Positions 26,913-37,300 of a DNA stretch of 64,000 nucleotides are shown here, one piece after another. Position numbers and translations under genes: made by a program. Every line of letters begins with the position of its first letter. Positions within the stretch are counted from its first letter, which is position 1. The notes under the pieces were generated by a model. That model was not told where the DNA came from. It was given only the letters and a program-made list of their open reading frames with translations, and did no database searches. The stretch comes from Mycolicibacterium anyangense (GTDB lineage Bacteria; Actinomycetota; Actinomycetes; Mycobacteriales; Mycobacteriaceae), in NCBI RefSeq assembly GCF_010731855.1, contig NZ_AP022620.1, positions 5,022,001 to 5,086,000 on the forward strand, in the 5' to 3' direction.

Positions 26913-29900
26913 ATGGGAGTTGGACACAAGAGCGTCTATGTTGGCCGGGTTGGTGCGCTGGCCGTGGCACTGGGGGTCGGCGGGATGATCGCCGGTCTGC
27001 CGGTCGCCGCTGCCGACACCGGTTCAGGTGATTCGGGGAGTTCCGGGTCGGTGGCGCACAGCGCCCGCAAGGCCGCGGCCAAGAGCACGCCGGGCAGCGC
27101 CTCCTCGGCGTCGGGCAACGGCAAGGGGAGCACCACGGCCAAGCCGGCCGGCGCCGTCAGCGCCGAATCCGGTGCCGCGGCCTCCGCGCGCCGGATTCAC
27201 CTGGGAGCCACCGACAGCGTCACCCCGGAGCCCAGTCCGGTTGCCGTGAAAGAGATTTCGCCTACCGTCGGTGCCGACGTGCCGGCCACCGAGACCACGG
27301 CCCCGGTGCTCACCGCAGCGACCCCGCGGGGGTCCTTGTCGACCACTCCGCGTGGGCCGCTGGACTGGCTGACCGGCGGGGGCGGCGACCCGCTCGGTGC
27401 CTTCACCGGGCCGCTGGCCTGGGCCGCACTGGCCGTCAGTCGACGCGAGACCACCAACTCCACCACGGTGGCGCCCGCCGCCGCCATCGTGACCACCGGC
27501 CAGCCCGTCGCCTCCCTCACGGTCGTGGACCCGGTGGATGCGTTCATCCGGTTCTTCGTCGGGGACGGCACCGCCGACCATCCCGACGCCGGCATCTTCT
27601 TCGGCAACGGCTACTCCTACACCTCCTATGAGGGTGCCTGCCAGAGCGGCCCGTGCAACGGCGGCAAGGGCGGGTTCATCGGCAACGGCGGCAACGGGTT
27701 CGCCGGCGGTGACGGTGGCGCAGCCGGCTTCCTCGGCAACGGCGGTAAAGGCGGCGAGGGTGTCGACGGCATCAACGGCGGTGCGGGAGGCGATGGCGGC
27801 CGGGGCGGGTTGATCGCCGGCAACGGGGGCGACGGCGGTAACGGCGCGAGTGGCACCGCCCCGGGCGGCAAGGGCGGGGCCGCCGGATTCCTCGGCGCCA
27901 AGGGCAAGAACGGCACGCCCGGCTCCGCCGCGGTGGTAGGCGGTGTCGTCGCCCCGGCTACGGCGCTGAACGGCAACACCACCCTGACTCCGACCACGGT
28001 GACCGTGGACCCGGGGGACTTCTCCTTCTGGAATGACGTCGTCGCGCCTGCATTGACCGACCTGATCAAGACCGGCATCAACTACGCCGGTCTCAGCCCG
28101 TCCACCCAGGCCGCGGCCGATGCCTTCATCCCCGTCGCGGTCCAGTTGTTCGGCGACCATTACTTCAACGACTCGGTCAACGAAGCTCTCTCCACCCTGG
28201 CGAGCAATCAGGACTTCCTGAACTACGTGGTGACCAAGGTCGCCAACGTGGTGAACGCGGCCGGGGTGCCCGGCCAGGCCGCCTTCGTGGTCGGGACTGC
28301 CGTCGGGGCCCTGGTCCAGACGGTGTTGAGCGACACCAACTTCCAGAACGCCTTCGGCACGTTCTTCCAAAGCCTGACGCTGATTCCCAATGGGTGGGGT
28401 CTGGTCGACCTCGCTGCGCACCTGGCGGAGCCGGGCTACACCCTCAACGACCTGATCAGTCAGGATATTGCGCAGAGCGCCGGCGCCTTGGGCACCGATC
28501 TGCCGACGTTCCTGGCCGACGGCCGGTTGCAGAGCGCGCTGTCCAGCGGCATCTCGACCGCGGTCAACGTGCTGACCGGGGTCAGCAGCCCGTCATGGGC
28601 GGGAAGCCCGTCGACGGCGTTCGTGACATTCCTCGGTGGGGCGCTCGGCCAGTCGGTGACCGCGGCACTTGGTGGCGGCACCGTCGCGACGACGATCGGC
28701 ACCGCGATCGGCACGTCGCTGACCGGGTTGTTGACCAATCCGGGTGTGGACGGGGCGTTGGCGTCGGTGTTCGGGGGACTGGTCGGCCTCGTCCCGTTCG
28801 GAACCGACGTCCGCTGCAGTGGCCTGCTGTGCCAGACCGGTGTGGCCGACGCGCTCGGTACCTTCGCCAGCTCGGTGGCCACCGCGCTGGGTGGCGACGG
28901 CAACCCGCAGACGGCCATCGCGACCGCATTGCAGACCTTGTTGGCCGACAACGGCTTCCAGGACGGCGTGGGCACCACGCTCGGCAACGCGGTGTTGTTC
29001 TTGCTGAGCTCGGGCGACGTGCGGGGCGCGCTGGGCAGCAGTGTGAGCACCCTGGTCACCCAGCTGGCCGGGAACACCTCGGTGCGGGCCTGGGTCGCGG
29101 CGGAGATCCAGCAGAAGCTGGGTTCCGCGCTGGGCGGGGGAGCGCTCGGATCCGCCGTCGGGACCGCGGTAGGCGGCGCGGTGCAGAACCTACTGGCGAA
29201 TACCGCTGCGGTACAAGGGCTCCTATCGGTTCTCGGTGCGGCGTTGGGGTATGACCAGGTTCCGGTGGTGCTCGCTCACGTGATCGACGCGGTGCTGCCG
29301 AAGCTGATCGGAGGGCAGGATCTGCTGGCGGCGCTGACGAGCGCGTGGCCGTCGCTGAAGACCGAGGTGACCGATGTCGTCGGCCCGGTGGTCCACGATG
29401 TGGTCCAGACGCTGCTGACCGCACCGGGTCTTCTTTCGGCGCTGGGCAACGTCGTCTCCGACGTGGTGTCCGGGATCGTCGGCGATTCGGCGGTGGCGAA
29501 CCTGATCGGCGAGCAGGTCGCGGACTTCCTGGCCTCGGCGCTGGGTAGTCAGCCGGGTGGGCAGCAGATCGCCGACGCGGTGGGTAGCGCGGTTGCGGGC
29601 CTGCTGGCCAATTCGGTTGTCAGTGACGAACTCGGCGGGTTGACCGGCTCGGTGCTCACGGCATTCCTCGGCCAGACCGGTGTGGTGACGGCCCTGGTGT
29701 CGGCGGCGCAGAACGCGGCGGTCGCCCTGGTCAGTGGCACCAGCCCCGGAAGCGTCATCCAGACTGCACTGGCTGCGCTACAAGCGAATTCGGCCATCCG
29801 TACTGCGCTGGCCGCGACTGCTGGCAACATTGTGAACTCGGTGGTGACCGATACCGCGCTGATCTCGGCGCTCGGGTCGGCGGCCGCCTCGCTGGTGACG

Positions 29901-30812
29901 CAGCTGGCAGGTGATCCGCAGGTGCAGGCATTGGTCGGCGGGCTGCTCGGCTCGACTTACGGGCCGGTGATCGTCGGCGTCCTGGCCGATCCGTCGGCCG
30001 CTGCCGATCTCGCCGCTGCCGTGGGCGGGGCGCTCAGTACCTTCTTCGGCCAGACCGGGGTGCCGGCCGCGCTGTCGGCTGCGGCCAGCTTGATCGTGGC
30101 CACGGTGCTCGACGGTGCTCCGCTGCCCGCGGTGCTTCAGGCGGCGCTGGGCGGGCTGGCGGCCACCCCGGCGATCAAGACGGCCATCGACGCAGTGGTG
30201 GCCCAGGTACTCAAGGCGACGCTGGATGTGCCGGCCGTGCAGTACGCCGTCGGTGGGGCCGCCAAGGAGCTGATCAGCAAGGCGCTTCCGTCGGGTTTGG
30301 GCCCGGTGGTCGGGCAGGTGACCCAAGGGGCGCTCGACTCGCTGCTCGACAATTCTGCGGCCCAGACCTTGCTGACCAACCTGACCGTCTCGATCGCCAA
30401 CGGGCTGCCGCCGGCAGACGCGATCAACACGGTGATCAACGCGGTGATCGGCAGCCCGCAGCTGCAGATCGCCTTCGGCATGGCTGTGGGTCAGGGCATC
30501 GGGTCGCTGCTGGGGGACAACCCGGTCGGCTTCATCGTCGGCGGTGTGGTCGGGGTGGCCGCGACCGTGCTGATCGGGGCGGCGTCGGGGCTGACGTTGC
30601 TGGTCAACGGGCTGCGGAACCTGTTCGGTGGCGCACCCGCGGCCAGCTCCGCTTCGGTGCTCTACGTGATCGAGCCGGTGCCGGCGCCGGCCGAGTTGGA
30701 CACGGCGGTCACCGCGGTCAGCGGCCTGCCGCGGGCGGCGTCGGTGGACGTCGGTGGCTTTGTCGGCGGACACCGGTTGGTGACGCTGGAGCTGGCGCTG
30801 GCAGCTGGTTAG
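26913..30812 (+). CDS. giant PGRS-like repeat protein, second twin (1299 aa)
   Basis: The ATG at 26913 is chosen by alignment with the first twin (MGVGHKSVYVGRVGAL against MGAGNKHVYVGRVGAL); a GTG two codons earlier is possible. It has the same order of parts: N-terminal export-like segment, Ser/Ala-rich linker, the shared motif YTSYEGACQSGPCNGGKGG, a shorter Gly-rich block (residues ~245-345), a long Ala/Val/Leu helical repeat region, and the C-terminal hydrophobic block NPVGFIVGGVVGVAATVLIG. The second twin has fewer repeat units, so unit number varies between copies. Function unknown; surface or envelope role inferred. Confidence 0.8.
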   Translation: MGVGHKSVYVGRVGALAVALGVGGMIAGLPVAAADTGSGDSGSSGSVAHSARKAAAKSTPGSASSASGNGKGSTTAKPAGAVSAESGAAASARRIHLGATDSVTPEPSPVAVKEISPTVGADVPATETTAPVLTAATPRGSLSTTPRGPLDWLTGGGGDPLGAFTGPLAWAALAVSRRETTNSTTVAPAAAIVTTGQPVASLTVVDPVDAFIRFFVGDGTADHPDAGIFFGNGYSYTSYEGACQSGPCNGGKGGFIGNGGNGFAGGDGGAAGFLGNGGKGGEGVDGINGGAGGDGGRGGLIAGNGGDGGNGASGTAPGGKGGAAGFLGAKGKNGTPGSAAVVGGVVAPATALNGNTTLTPTTVTVDPGDFSFWNDVVAPALTDLIKTGINYAGLSPSTQAAADAFIPVAVQLFGDHYFNDSVNEALSTLASNQDFLNYVVTKVANVVNAAGVPGQAAFVVGTAVGALVQTVLSDTNFQNAFGTFFQSLTLIPNGWGLVDLAAHLAEPGYTLNDLISQDIAQSAGALGTDLPTFLADGRLQSALSSGISTAVNVLTGVSSPSWAGSPSTAFVTFLGGALGQSVTAALGGGTVATTIGTAIGTSLTGLLTNPGVDGALASVFGGLVGLVPFGTDVRCSGLLCQTGVADALGTFASSVATALGGDGNPQTAIATALQTLLADNGFQDGVGTTLGNAVLFLLSSGDVRGALGSSVSTLVTQLAGNTSVRAWVAAEIQQKLGSALGGGALGSAVGTAVGGAVQNLLANTAAVQGLLSVLGAALGYDQVPVVLAHVIDAVLPKLIGGQDLLAALTSAWPSLKTEVTDVVGPVVHDVVQTLLTAPGLLSALGNVVSDVVSGIVGDSAVANLIGEQVADFLASALGSQPGGQQIADAVGSAVAGLLANSVVSDELGGLTGSVLTAFLGQTGVVTALVSAAQNAAVALVSGTSPGSVIQTALAALQANSAIRTALAATAGNIVNSVVTDTALISALGSAAASLVTQLAGDPQVQALVGGLLGSTYGPVIVGVLADPSAAADLAAAVGGALSTFFGQTGVPAALSAAASLIVATVLDGAPLPAVLQAALGGLAATPAIKTAIDAVVAQVLKATLDVPAVQYAVGGAAKELISKALPSGLGPVVGQVTQGALDSLLDNSAAQTLLTNLTVSIANGLPPADAINTVINAVIGSPQLQIAFGMAVGQGIGSLLGDNPVGFIVGGVVGVAATVLIGAASGLTLLVNGLRNLFGGAPAASSASVLYVIEPVPAPAELDTAVTAVSGLPRAASVDVGGFVGGHRLVTLELALAAG

Positions 30813-30849
30813 AAAACCTCTAACTGCCGGTCCGCAGGGGCGTGGGATA

Positions 30850-30881
30850 CGGTTCGGGAGATCTTGATCGGACTCGAACCG
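30850..30881 (+). promoter_or_regulatory. 7-bp inverted repeat before the small secreted-protein gene
   Basis: CGGTTCG (30850-30856) and CGAACCG (30875-30881) flank an 18-nt spacer and end at the GGGAGG ribosome site. It could be an operator or a leader hairpin covering the ribosome site. Confidence 0.3.
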
Positions 30882-30894
30882 GGAGGAAGCTCGC

Positions 30895-31326
30895 ATGAGG
30901 ACCGGCGGCCGGGTGGCTTCGGTGGGCGCGCTGATGTGCGCGGTGGTGCTGGGCGGTGCGCCGGTGGCGCATGCCGAGGGTGACATCCTGTCCGGCACGT
31001 ACGACGTGATGGGGCCCAACAACAAGCTGGACACCTGGACCATCACCCCGCAGTGCAGCCAGGTCTCGATCGGGTGCGAGTCCGATGTGCATTCCTCGAC
31101 GATCGACGGGCAGGCGTACTACCGCGGCGGGCACACCTGGGTGATGACGCTGCGCGGCTTGGTGCCGGTGTGCCCGGACAAGAGCACCACCAAGGGCATC
31201 ATGCAGTTCGTCTGGAATGCCCAGACGCTGGATGGTCAGCTCAACGTGGTGCAGCAGGGCGTGTGCCAGATGACCCGGCCCGGGCAGGAGCAGATCCCGA
31301 TCACGTTGGTGAAGTCGGGGGGATAG
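30895..31326 (+). CDS. small secreted protein of unknown function
   Basis: This 143-aa protein has a signal peptide (RVASVGALMCAVVLGGAPVAHA, cleavage probably after AHA near residue 25). The mature domain contains four cysteines (TPQCSQVSIGCESD, VPVCPDK, GVCQMTR) and a Tyr/Trp/Thr-rich beta-like composition (GTYDVMGPNNKLDTWTI), as in small mycobacterial secreted proteins annotated as hypothetical. A GGGAGGAAG ribosome site precedes the ATG. It is the last gene before the defence array, which runs toward it on the other strand. Confidence 0.8.
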   Translation: MRTGGRVASVGALMCAVVLGGAPVAHAEGDILSGTYDVMGPNNKLDTWTITPQCSQVSIGCESDVHSSTIDGQAYYRGGHTWVMTLRGLVPVCPDKSTTKGIMQFVWNAQTLDGQLNVVQQGVCQMTRPGQEQIPITLVKSGG

Positions 31327-31354
31327 GGGAGTGGCGGACTGCTCGCGTCTCCCC
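31326..31354. terminator. weak hairpin between convergent genes
   Basis: GGGGAG (31326-31331) pairs with CTCCCC (31349-31354) across a 17-nt loop, between the secreted-protein stop and the end of the large SNF2 gene. It has only 6 bp and no T-tract, so termination is uncertain. Confidence 0.3.
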
Positions 31355-31359
31355 CACGT

Positions 31360-34300
31360 CTAGCTTCCGGCTAAGCGCGTGTCGAGATAGCGAACTACCG
31401 ACGGGTTAGCAACGAGGCGTTTGTCGCCGTTAGGCACGTGCAGCTGCCAGTGCGATTTGGAGTGTTCAAGGACGACGGTATGCACTGGGTCTATCCCGAT
31501 CAACATGCCGCGGGTGAACAATAGGCGTCCGTGTTCGCGAGCCTCGTGCCGGGTTGGAGGACGTGTGGCCGAACATGCGTGGCAAAGCCAGGTGCCGCTG
31601 GATGGCTCCTGAACACACCTTTTGCATATGGGTGTGCCGCAGCAATCACAAATAACCATTCCGTCCGCGCAGGCCGGGCAGCATAGCTGTTGGCAGTATC
31701 CGCATTGGGCGGCTACGGATCCGAAGTGTCCTTCGCGGTCGATCCCGCCCCAATCGAGAATCTGCCGGGAGATGTGATCGGGGCGACGTGCGTCGGTCTT
31801 GCCTGGTGCCAGAGCGGCCTCATATCGCCACTCCTGGCCACCCGAAACAGTGACCTCTTCCGTCACCGAGGCACCGATATCGAGGCAAGTTCTCGGCGCT
31901 GGTTGAACCAGATCTTGCAAAGCAATTCGAAGTTGCATTGGTAACGCATCTAGTGCGGGAGCAGTGACGGATTCCTTCGGGTACCAAGCTGTGAGCGCAT
32001 CGTAGGTGTGGTCGGTGACCACCGCTCCGACGTTCGTTATCTGCCCCAGAGGCCTGATATCGAGTGAAGACGCAGTGGCGTTTGAGACGAGGGACAATCT
32101 GATCTGGTTGGGGTCAGTAAAGATTCCGACCGCGTCGACGTCGCCGAGTCCCATTTTGCGCGACAGGAAGGTCGCAGCCAGAGCTCGCTCGGACGCTGAG
32201 ATCACCCACCACTCAGAACTCTCGAATCGGCAAACGCCTAGCGAAGTCGAACTCGCCATGCTGACGATAGCCGCCTCAACGTCGCCGCTCGCTGCGAACT
32301 TGCGAATGGTTGGGCTTGGTTTCCATGCCTTGGTTATCCAGTCCCTTGCTGGCTTGGATTCTTCCCACTCGCTGATCGTTTCCCCTACGTCAGTGCCCTC
32401 GATCGTGACTTTGCTGATCCCAGCAGGGGTGATCGCAATGTCGAAACCCGTTGGATCCCAACGTAAGGGCATGGTCGTGGTTGTGGGCGCTCCGAGAGAC
32501 TGCAGTACTTTCTTTAGCCGGCGGGGGGTGTTGGGTACTGCCTCAGGCCAGCAGGCGAGTGGCGGAAACTGATCCCCTATTGCTGAATACAGATCACCTT
32601 CAGCGGAGGGATGGGCATCAGGACTTCGTCCTGACAGCCCTAGCCCAGGTACTGACCAAACTGGACGGAATAGTCGTGTCGAACTAACCAGAAGCCGAGG
32701 GCCTGTTCGAGGCGCCTCCGGTTCTGGAGTCACGATGGTGGGAATCACCTGTGACCCCAGCGCACGGCTCGCCGACAGTCTCAGGCGGTACCGGCTGTCG
32801 ACTTGACTTCGGTCGAAGGCAATCCACCGGACAATCGCTCCGTCGCGGACGGTCGCCAATTCGTACGAACTGCCCCGATCAATTGCGATGACGGTTGCGT
32901 CGTTGTCGTCGCCTACGGTAACGGTTGCACCGGCGAGTGCCAGGTCGGCCGGCAGTTTCGCCAACTCATTCAAGGTGAGCGGGGCGAGCCGGCTGCATGC
33001 AGGACACAAGTCGTCGATCCGGCACGACCCGCACACAGCGCGTTCGCACATCGCGCAGTCGGCAACCTGGGGATCGCGACCACAATCAGCGCAAGCGCGG
33101 TCAGCGCACAAAAGGCACTGATCTGCGGCCACGTCGTGTGCCACGCTAGTACATCTCTTACATGCTGGGTGCCAGCAACCCGGGCAGGTGATCGACGCCT
33201 GGTAGCCCGACGCGTCGCAGGCGGCGCAAGCCCACGTTAGGCATGCGTCACAGAGCGCGGCTGTCCCTGCCTCGTAAAAGTGCCCGTCCCGACAGACTCC
33301 GAAGTTTGAGTGGCGGGAACCAGTGTGAGACATGATTGGGGCCAACGGGATACCGTCGAACGTCTGGTATGTGTGGGTGGCGGTTCCGTGCCCGCTCCAT
33401 GTCTCCGTTATCTCAAGACCGCCACGGAGAGCGGCCGTAAACGACCGATCGGTTTTCTCGAGCAGTGCGTGACCTAGCCCAACTGGCAGGGGCGCTACTG
33501 TCTTTGCTGCGAACGTGTTTGGGGCCGCTCCGATCGCTTCGAGTGCGGCAGTGTTGGCGGAGACTACTTCCCTCGCAATCGGGAGTTCATCAAGGATTGC
33601 GACGTCTTGCACGTTGCGTGCCGACAGGCCGCATTCCGACGGTGAGGGGAAGGCGCCGACCACCTGCAGCACTTCGTCGGTGCGCTTGCCAAGCTTTCCG
33701 CCAGGCATCCCGATCGAACAAAGATAGTCATAAGCGCCCAGTTGCTCAGCGGGCGAGGACCGTTCAGGACAAGCAATCCACGACAGAAGCTCTTCTGACT
33801 GATGGCGAGCTGTGATCAAGACGGCTTCATTCCTGCGCTGCAAACTCACGTGGAGGCCACCAAGCTCGACGTCGGCGATCGTGGGATCGTCGATGCGCGG
33901 AGCGATCCAGGCTATGTCGGCGCTCTCGACAGCGATAACGTCTAGGTCCCCGCTGTCGGTGACGAGAGATCTTTCCTCGACGATGCGGTCTGCCTCAAGA
34001 TACACGTCAGTGAAATATGAACGGCGAGTGACGAGTACAGCGGGTCGGGGCGGAGGTGTAACGGCACTGCGCAGCCTCTTCAGGAGATCGGCGAGGCCGG
34101 ATCGACCTTCCGGCACAACGGAGATATCCGGTGCCATGGGAAGATCAGCCAGAGCGCTGCTGTCGATCGACGGGCCGGCGCTAGGAGCGACCGATGTCTC
34201 GACGTCGATGCGCTCGATACTATGCAGGCGTACGCGCCCCTCGTTGTGTTCTGGAACACGCACAGTTAGGTCTTGCAGAACCAAGCCGGAGTCTAGGGGC

Positions 34301-37300
34301 AGCCCGTTCTGGCGGGCAAAGCCGCGCAGGCGGACTCGCTCAGGATCATCAGTGTCATTGTCGTCTACTAGTGCAACTGCCGAAGCATGTTCTCCACGGA
34401 CAAGTTCGGCACTTCGCTCTCCGACTCGGAGAACGTTGTCTCCGTTCAGCCTCCACGCGATCGAGTATTCGTCATCCAGTTCTGGAGCGCGTTCGGGTGA
34501 CGCGCAGCAGCGGCACAGCCCTCCGGTCTCGCGCCGGCATTGCCCGCAGCTTAGCTGTCCGCATGCGGCGCATGGAGCAAAGACTGCATCCTCGCCGCAT
34601 GCCTGGCACAGTACATGGCTGCAAGACTCGCAGCTGGTCGCTTCAGTCTCGTCGACCCAGTGCATTGCGGAGCAGAGGGCGAGAATGCTTATAGCATTTC
34701 CAGAGACGTCACTTTCCACGACGACGGGCTCATGAGTGCCCCACTCGTATGTGATGGAGGTTACGTCGCCACTTGGCCCCGCCCAAGTCTCCTCGACCAG
34801 CCAGTCGTCTTCGTCGAGGGTGACGGCGAGAATTTTCGCGCGGGCTCGAACATCGGGGCGTCGGCTGAGACGGTTCTCCTCTGAGCGTAAGGCCCGTTGC
34901 AGTCGAGCGCGATCTTCCCCGGTCGTGTCGGCGATCTGTGCCTTGTAGCCGCTCACGACGCGCGCGAGCTCTTGGCTCTGTTCCTTCTCGATGGTCTTCG
35001 AACGTTCGCGGCGTAGCTTCTCAAGTTGGGCTGTCGCTGCACGTTCGAACTGGGCGATCACCTTCTGGGCCGTACCGAACGAAGGCGGCAGCGACTCGCC
35101 GTCTTGGAGTGGGCGTCGAGGCAGCCGACGTTCGTTATGGCCGTTGATGTCTGCAGTGATGAGATGTTCTGTCGTCTCTGCCTCGCCGACAGTAGCGCGG
35201 AATGTCGCTTGACCATTCCACGATCCAGAGGGAATAAGGCGCCGACGAACCAGCTGGATGGAGGACGAATGTCGATATGGGCTGGGGCCAATATCGTCGG
35301 GGATAACCGGGACGGTGGCATGCATGTCGCCACGGACGCGGAGGAGCCCGAGCAGTTCGTCGAATACCGGCGAGCCGACTGCGCAGAGCTCGGCATCAGG
35401 GTGGTGCTCTAGACCAAACCGGTCGAAGGCCAGATGCATCACTGTTCGGCCGCCGAGTTCCTGCTCGAACTCTTCATCGAACTTCGCAGTCAGGAAGGCG
35501 CCGTCACCGTCGTCAGTGTCGTGCAGGATCTCGGAGTTAAGGGCGTCGAGAACGCTGCGCACCCAGGTCTGTACACGGCGTTGTCGCATCCGTGCCCGTT
35601 CGCTTACCTCAGGTGCGAGCTCGGTGCTGCCAGCCTTAGTGAGCCCCTCGCGATGGTCGAATGCCGTCGCCATCCATCGGCTCATGCCGCTATCGGCGGC
35701 AATGAGTTCGGAGGCCTTTTCGCGGGCATGCACCAGCTCGGTGCCAAGCTGGTTGAGGAGGTTCTGCATCTTGGAGTCGTTCTCGGCGAATAGAGCTTCC
35801 ATGACGCGTGTTTCGAAGCTTGCGGTCTTCGAGTCATCGAGCTCGCCCAGAATCGTGGTGACCTGCCCGAACAACAGCTCAAACATGCGAAGCTTGTGAG
35901 CGAGCAGCCCGTAGACGCTCTCGTCAATGGTTCCCTGGGCGTAGAGGTTGGCAACAAAGACCTCATCCTTAGGCTGGGTGAGGCGGTCCACGCGGCCGAT
36001 GCGCTGCTCAATTCGCATGGGATTCCAGGGAAGGTCATAGTTCAGAACGCAGTTGCAGAACTGTAAGTTCTGACCCTCGGCACCGGCGTCGGTGGAGATC
36101 ATGATCGGCGCGTCACCGGATTTGAAGGCGGCGATAGTCGCGGCGCGCTCTCCCGCGGACATCGAGCCGTGGAAGGAGCGAGCGTTGAGTCCCTCTAGCT
36201 CCATTCGTCGAAGCAATCCCGTTACCGTGTCGGTGTGCTGGGTAAAGATCAGCACTCGGCCGTGCTCCCGCAGCCAGTCGCGGGTGATCTTCAGCGCGGT
36301 GTCTTCGCGCGCTGACTCGCTGATGTCCATCGCTCGATGCCCGATCTCGAGCAGAACATCTCGGACCCGAAGATCCGGATGACGCTCGGCCATCCGTAGC
36401 GCCGTTGTTCCCATCGCGAATGGGCTTGCGGTGAGACGGAGCGCCAGACTTCGACGGCGCATCGCGTCGCCAGGGTCGCGCATCACCCCGCGCAGCAATT
36501 GGGTTGCTAATACATAGAGTTCCTGCTCGCGAGCTCCTAGCTTGATTGGGACATCCACCGCGCGACGCACTACTCGGTCCACGCCGGCCTGGGCGCGAGT
36601 GGTGCGGATCATGACGCTGCTGATGAGTCGTCGTAGGGCGGCAGGGTCGTTCGGTGTGCGGGGGTCGTATCCCTTCATGAACTGACGTTTGAAATCGGTA
36701 ACCGAGTTGAAGGTTCCGGGTCTGAGCAGCTCGACAAGACGGTAAAGCTCGAGTAAGTCGTTCTGTACGGGCGTCGCGGTCAGAAAGAACGCGTAGCGGC
36801 ACTTCGTCGTCAATGAAGTGATGACATCGCGAGTCTTCCTTGCCCCAGCACCTGCCGCGCGGTGAGCTTCGTCCACGATGACGATGTCCCAGGGCTTCTT
36901 GGTGAGCTTCTCAGCATTACTTCGACCTAATGTCAGACTGAGGATCAGTCTGTCCTGCTGCTGGATCTCGGGGCCACGAGCCGCGATGTCGAAGCTCATG
37001 TCGAACTTACTGTTCATCTCCTCGCGCCACTGATCGCGCAACGGTGCCGGGCACAAGATGAGCACTCGCTTCGCGAGCCCACGTAGCGCGAGCTCCTTGA
37101 CCGCTAATCCGGCTTCGATGGTCTTGCCGAGGCCAACTTCATCGGCAAGTACAGCGCGGCCGCGTAACCGAGACAACGCATGCCGCGCAACAGCTTCTTG
37201 ATGTGGCATCCGATCGACGTTTGACACGTCGACCGCTAGAAGTTCCTCGAAGTCGTCGAGCGTTGCAAGCTCTTCCCCTTGCAGACGCAGTTCCACCAGG

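Noticed and set aside
21524..30812. Calling the twin genes PE_PGRS proteins
   Set aside because: The Gly-rich block is similar, but the N-terminus is a signal-like segment without the Pro-Glu domain.
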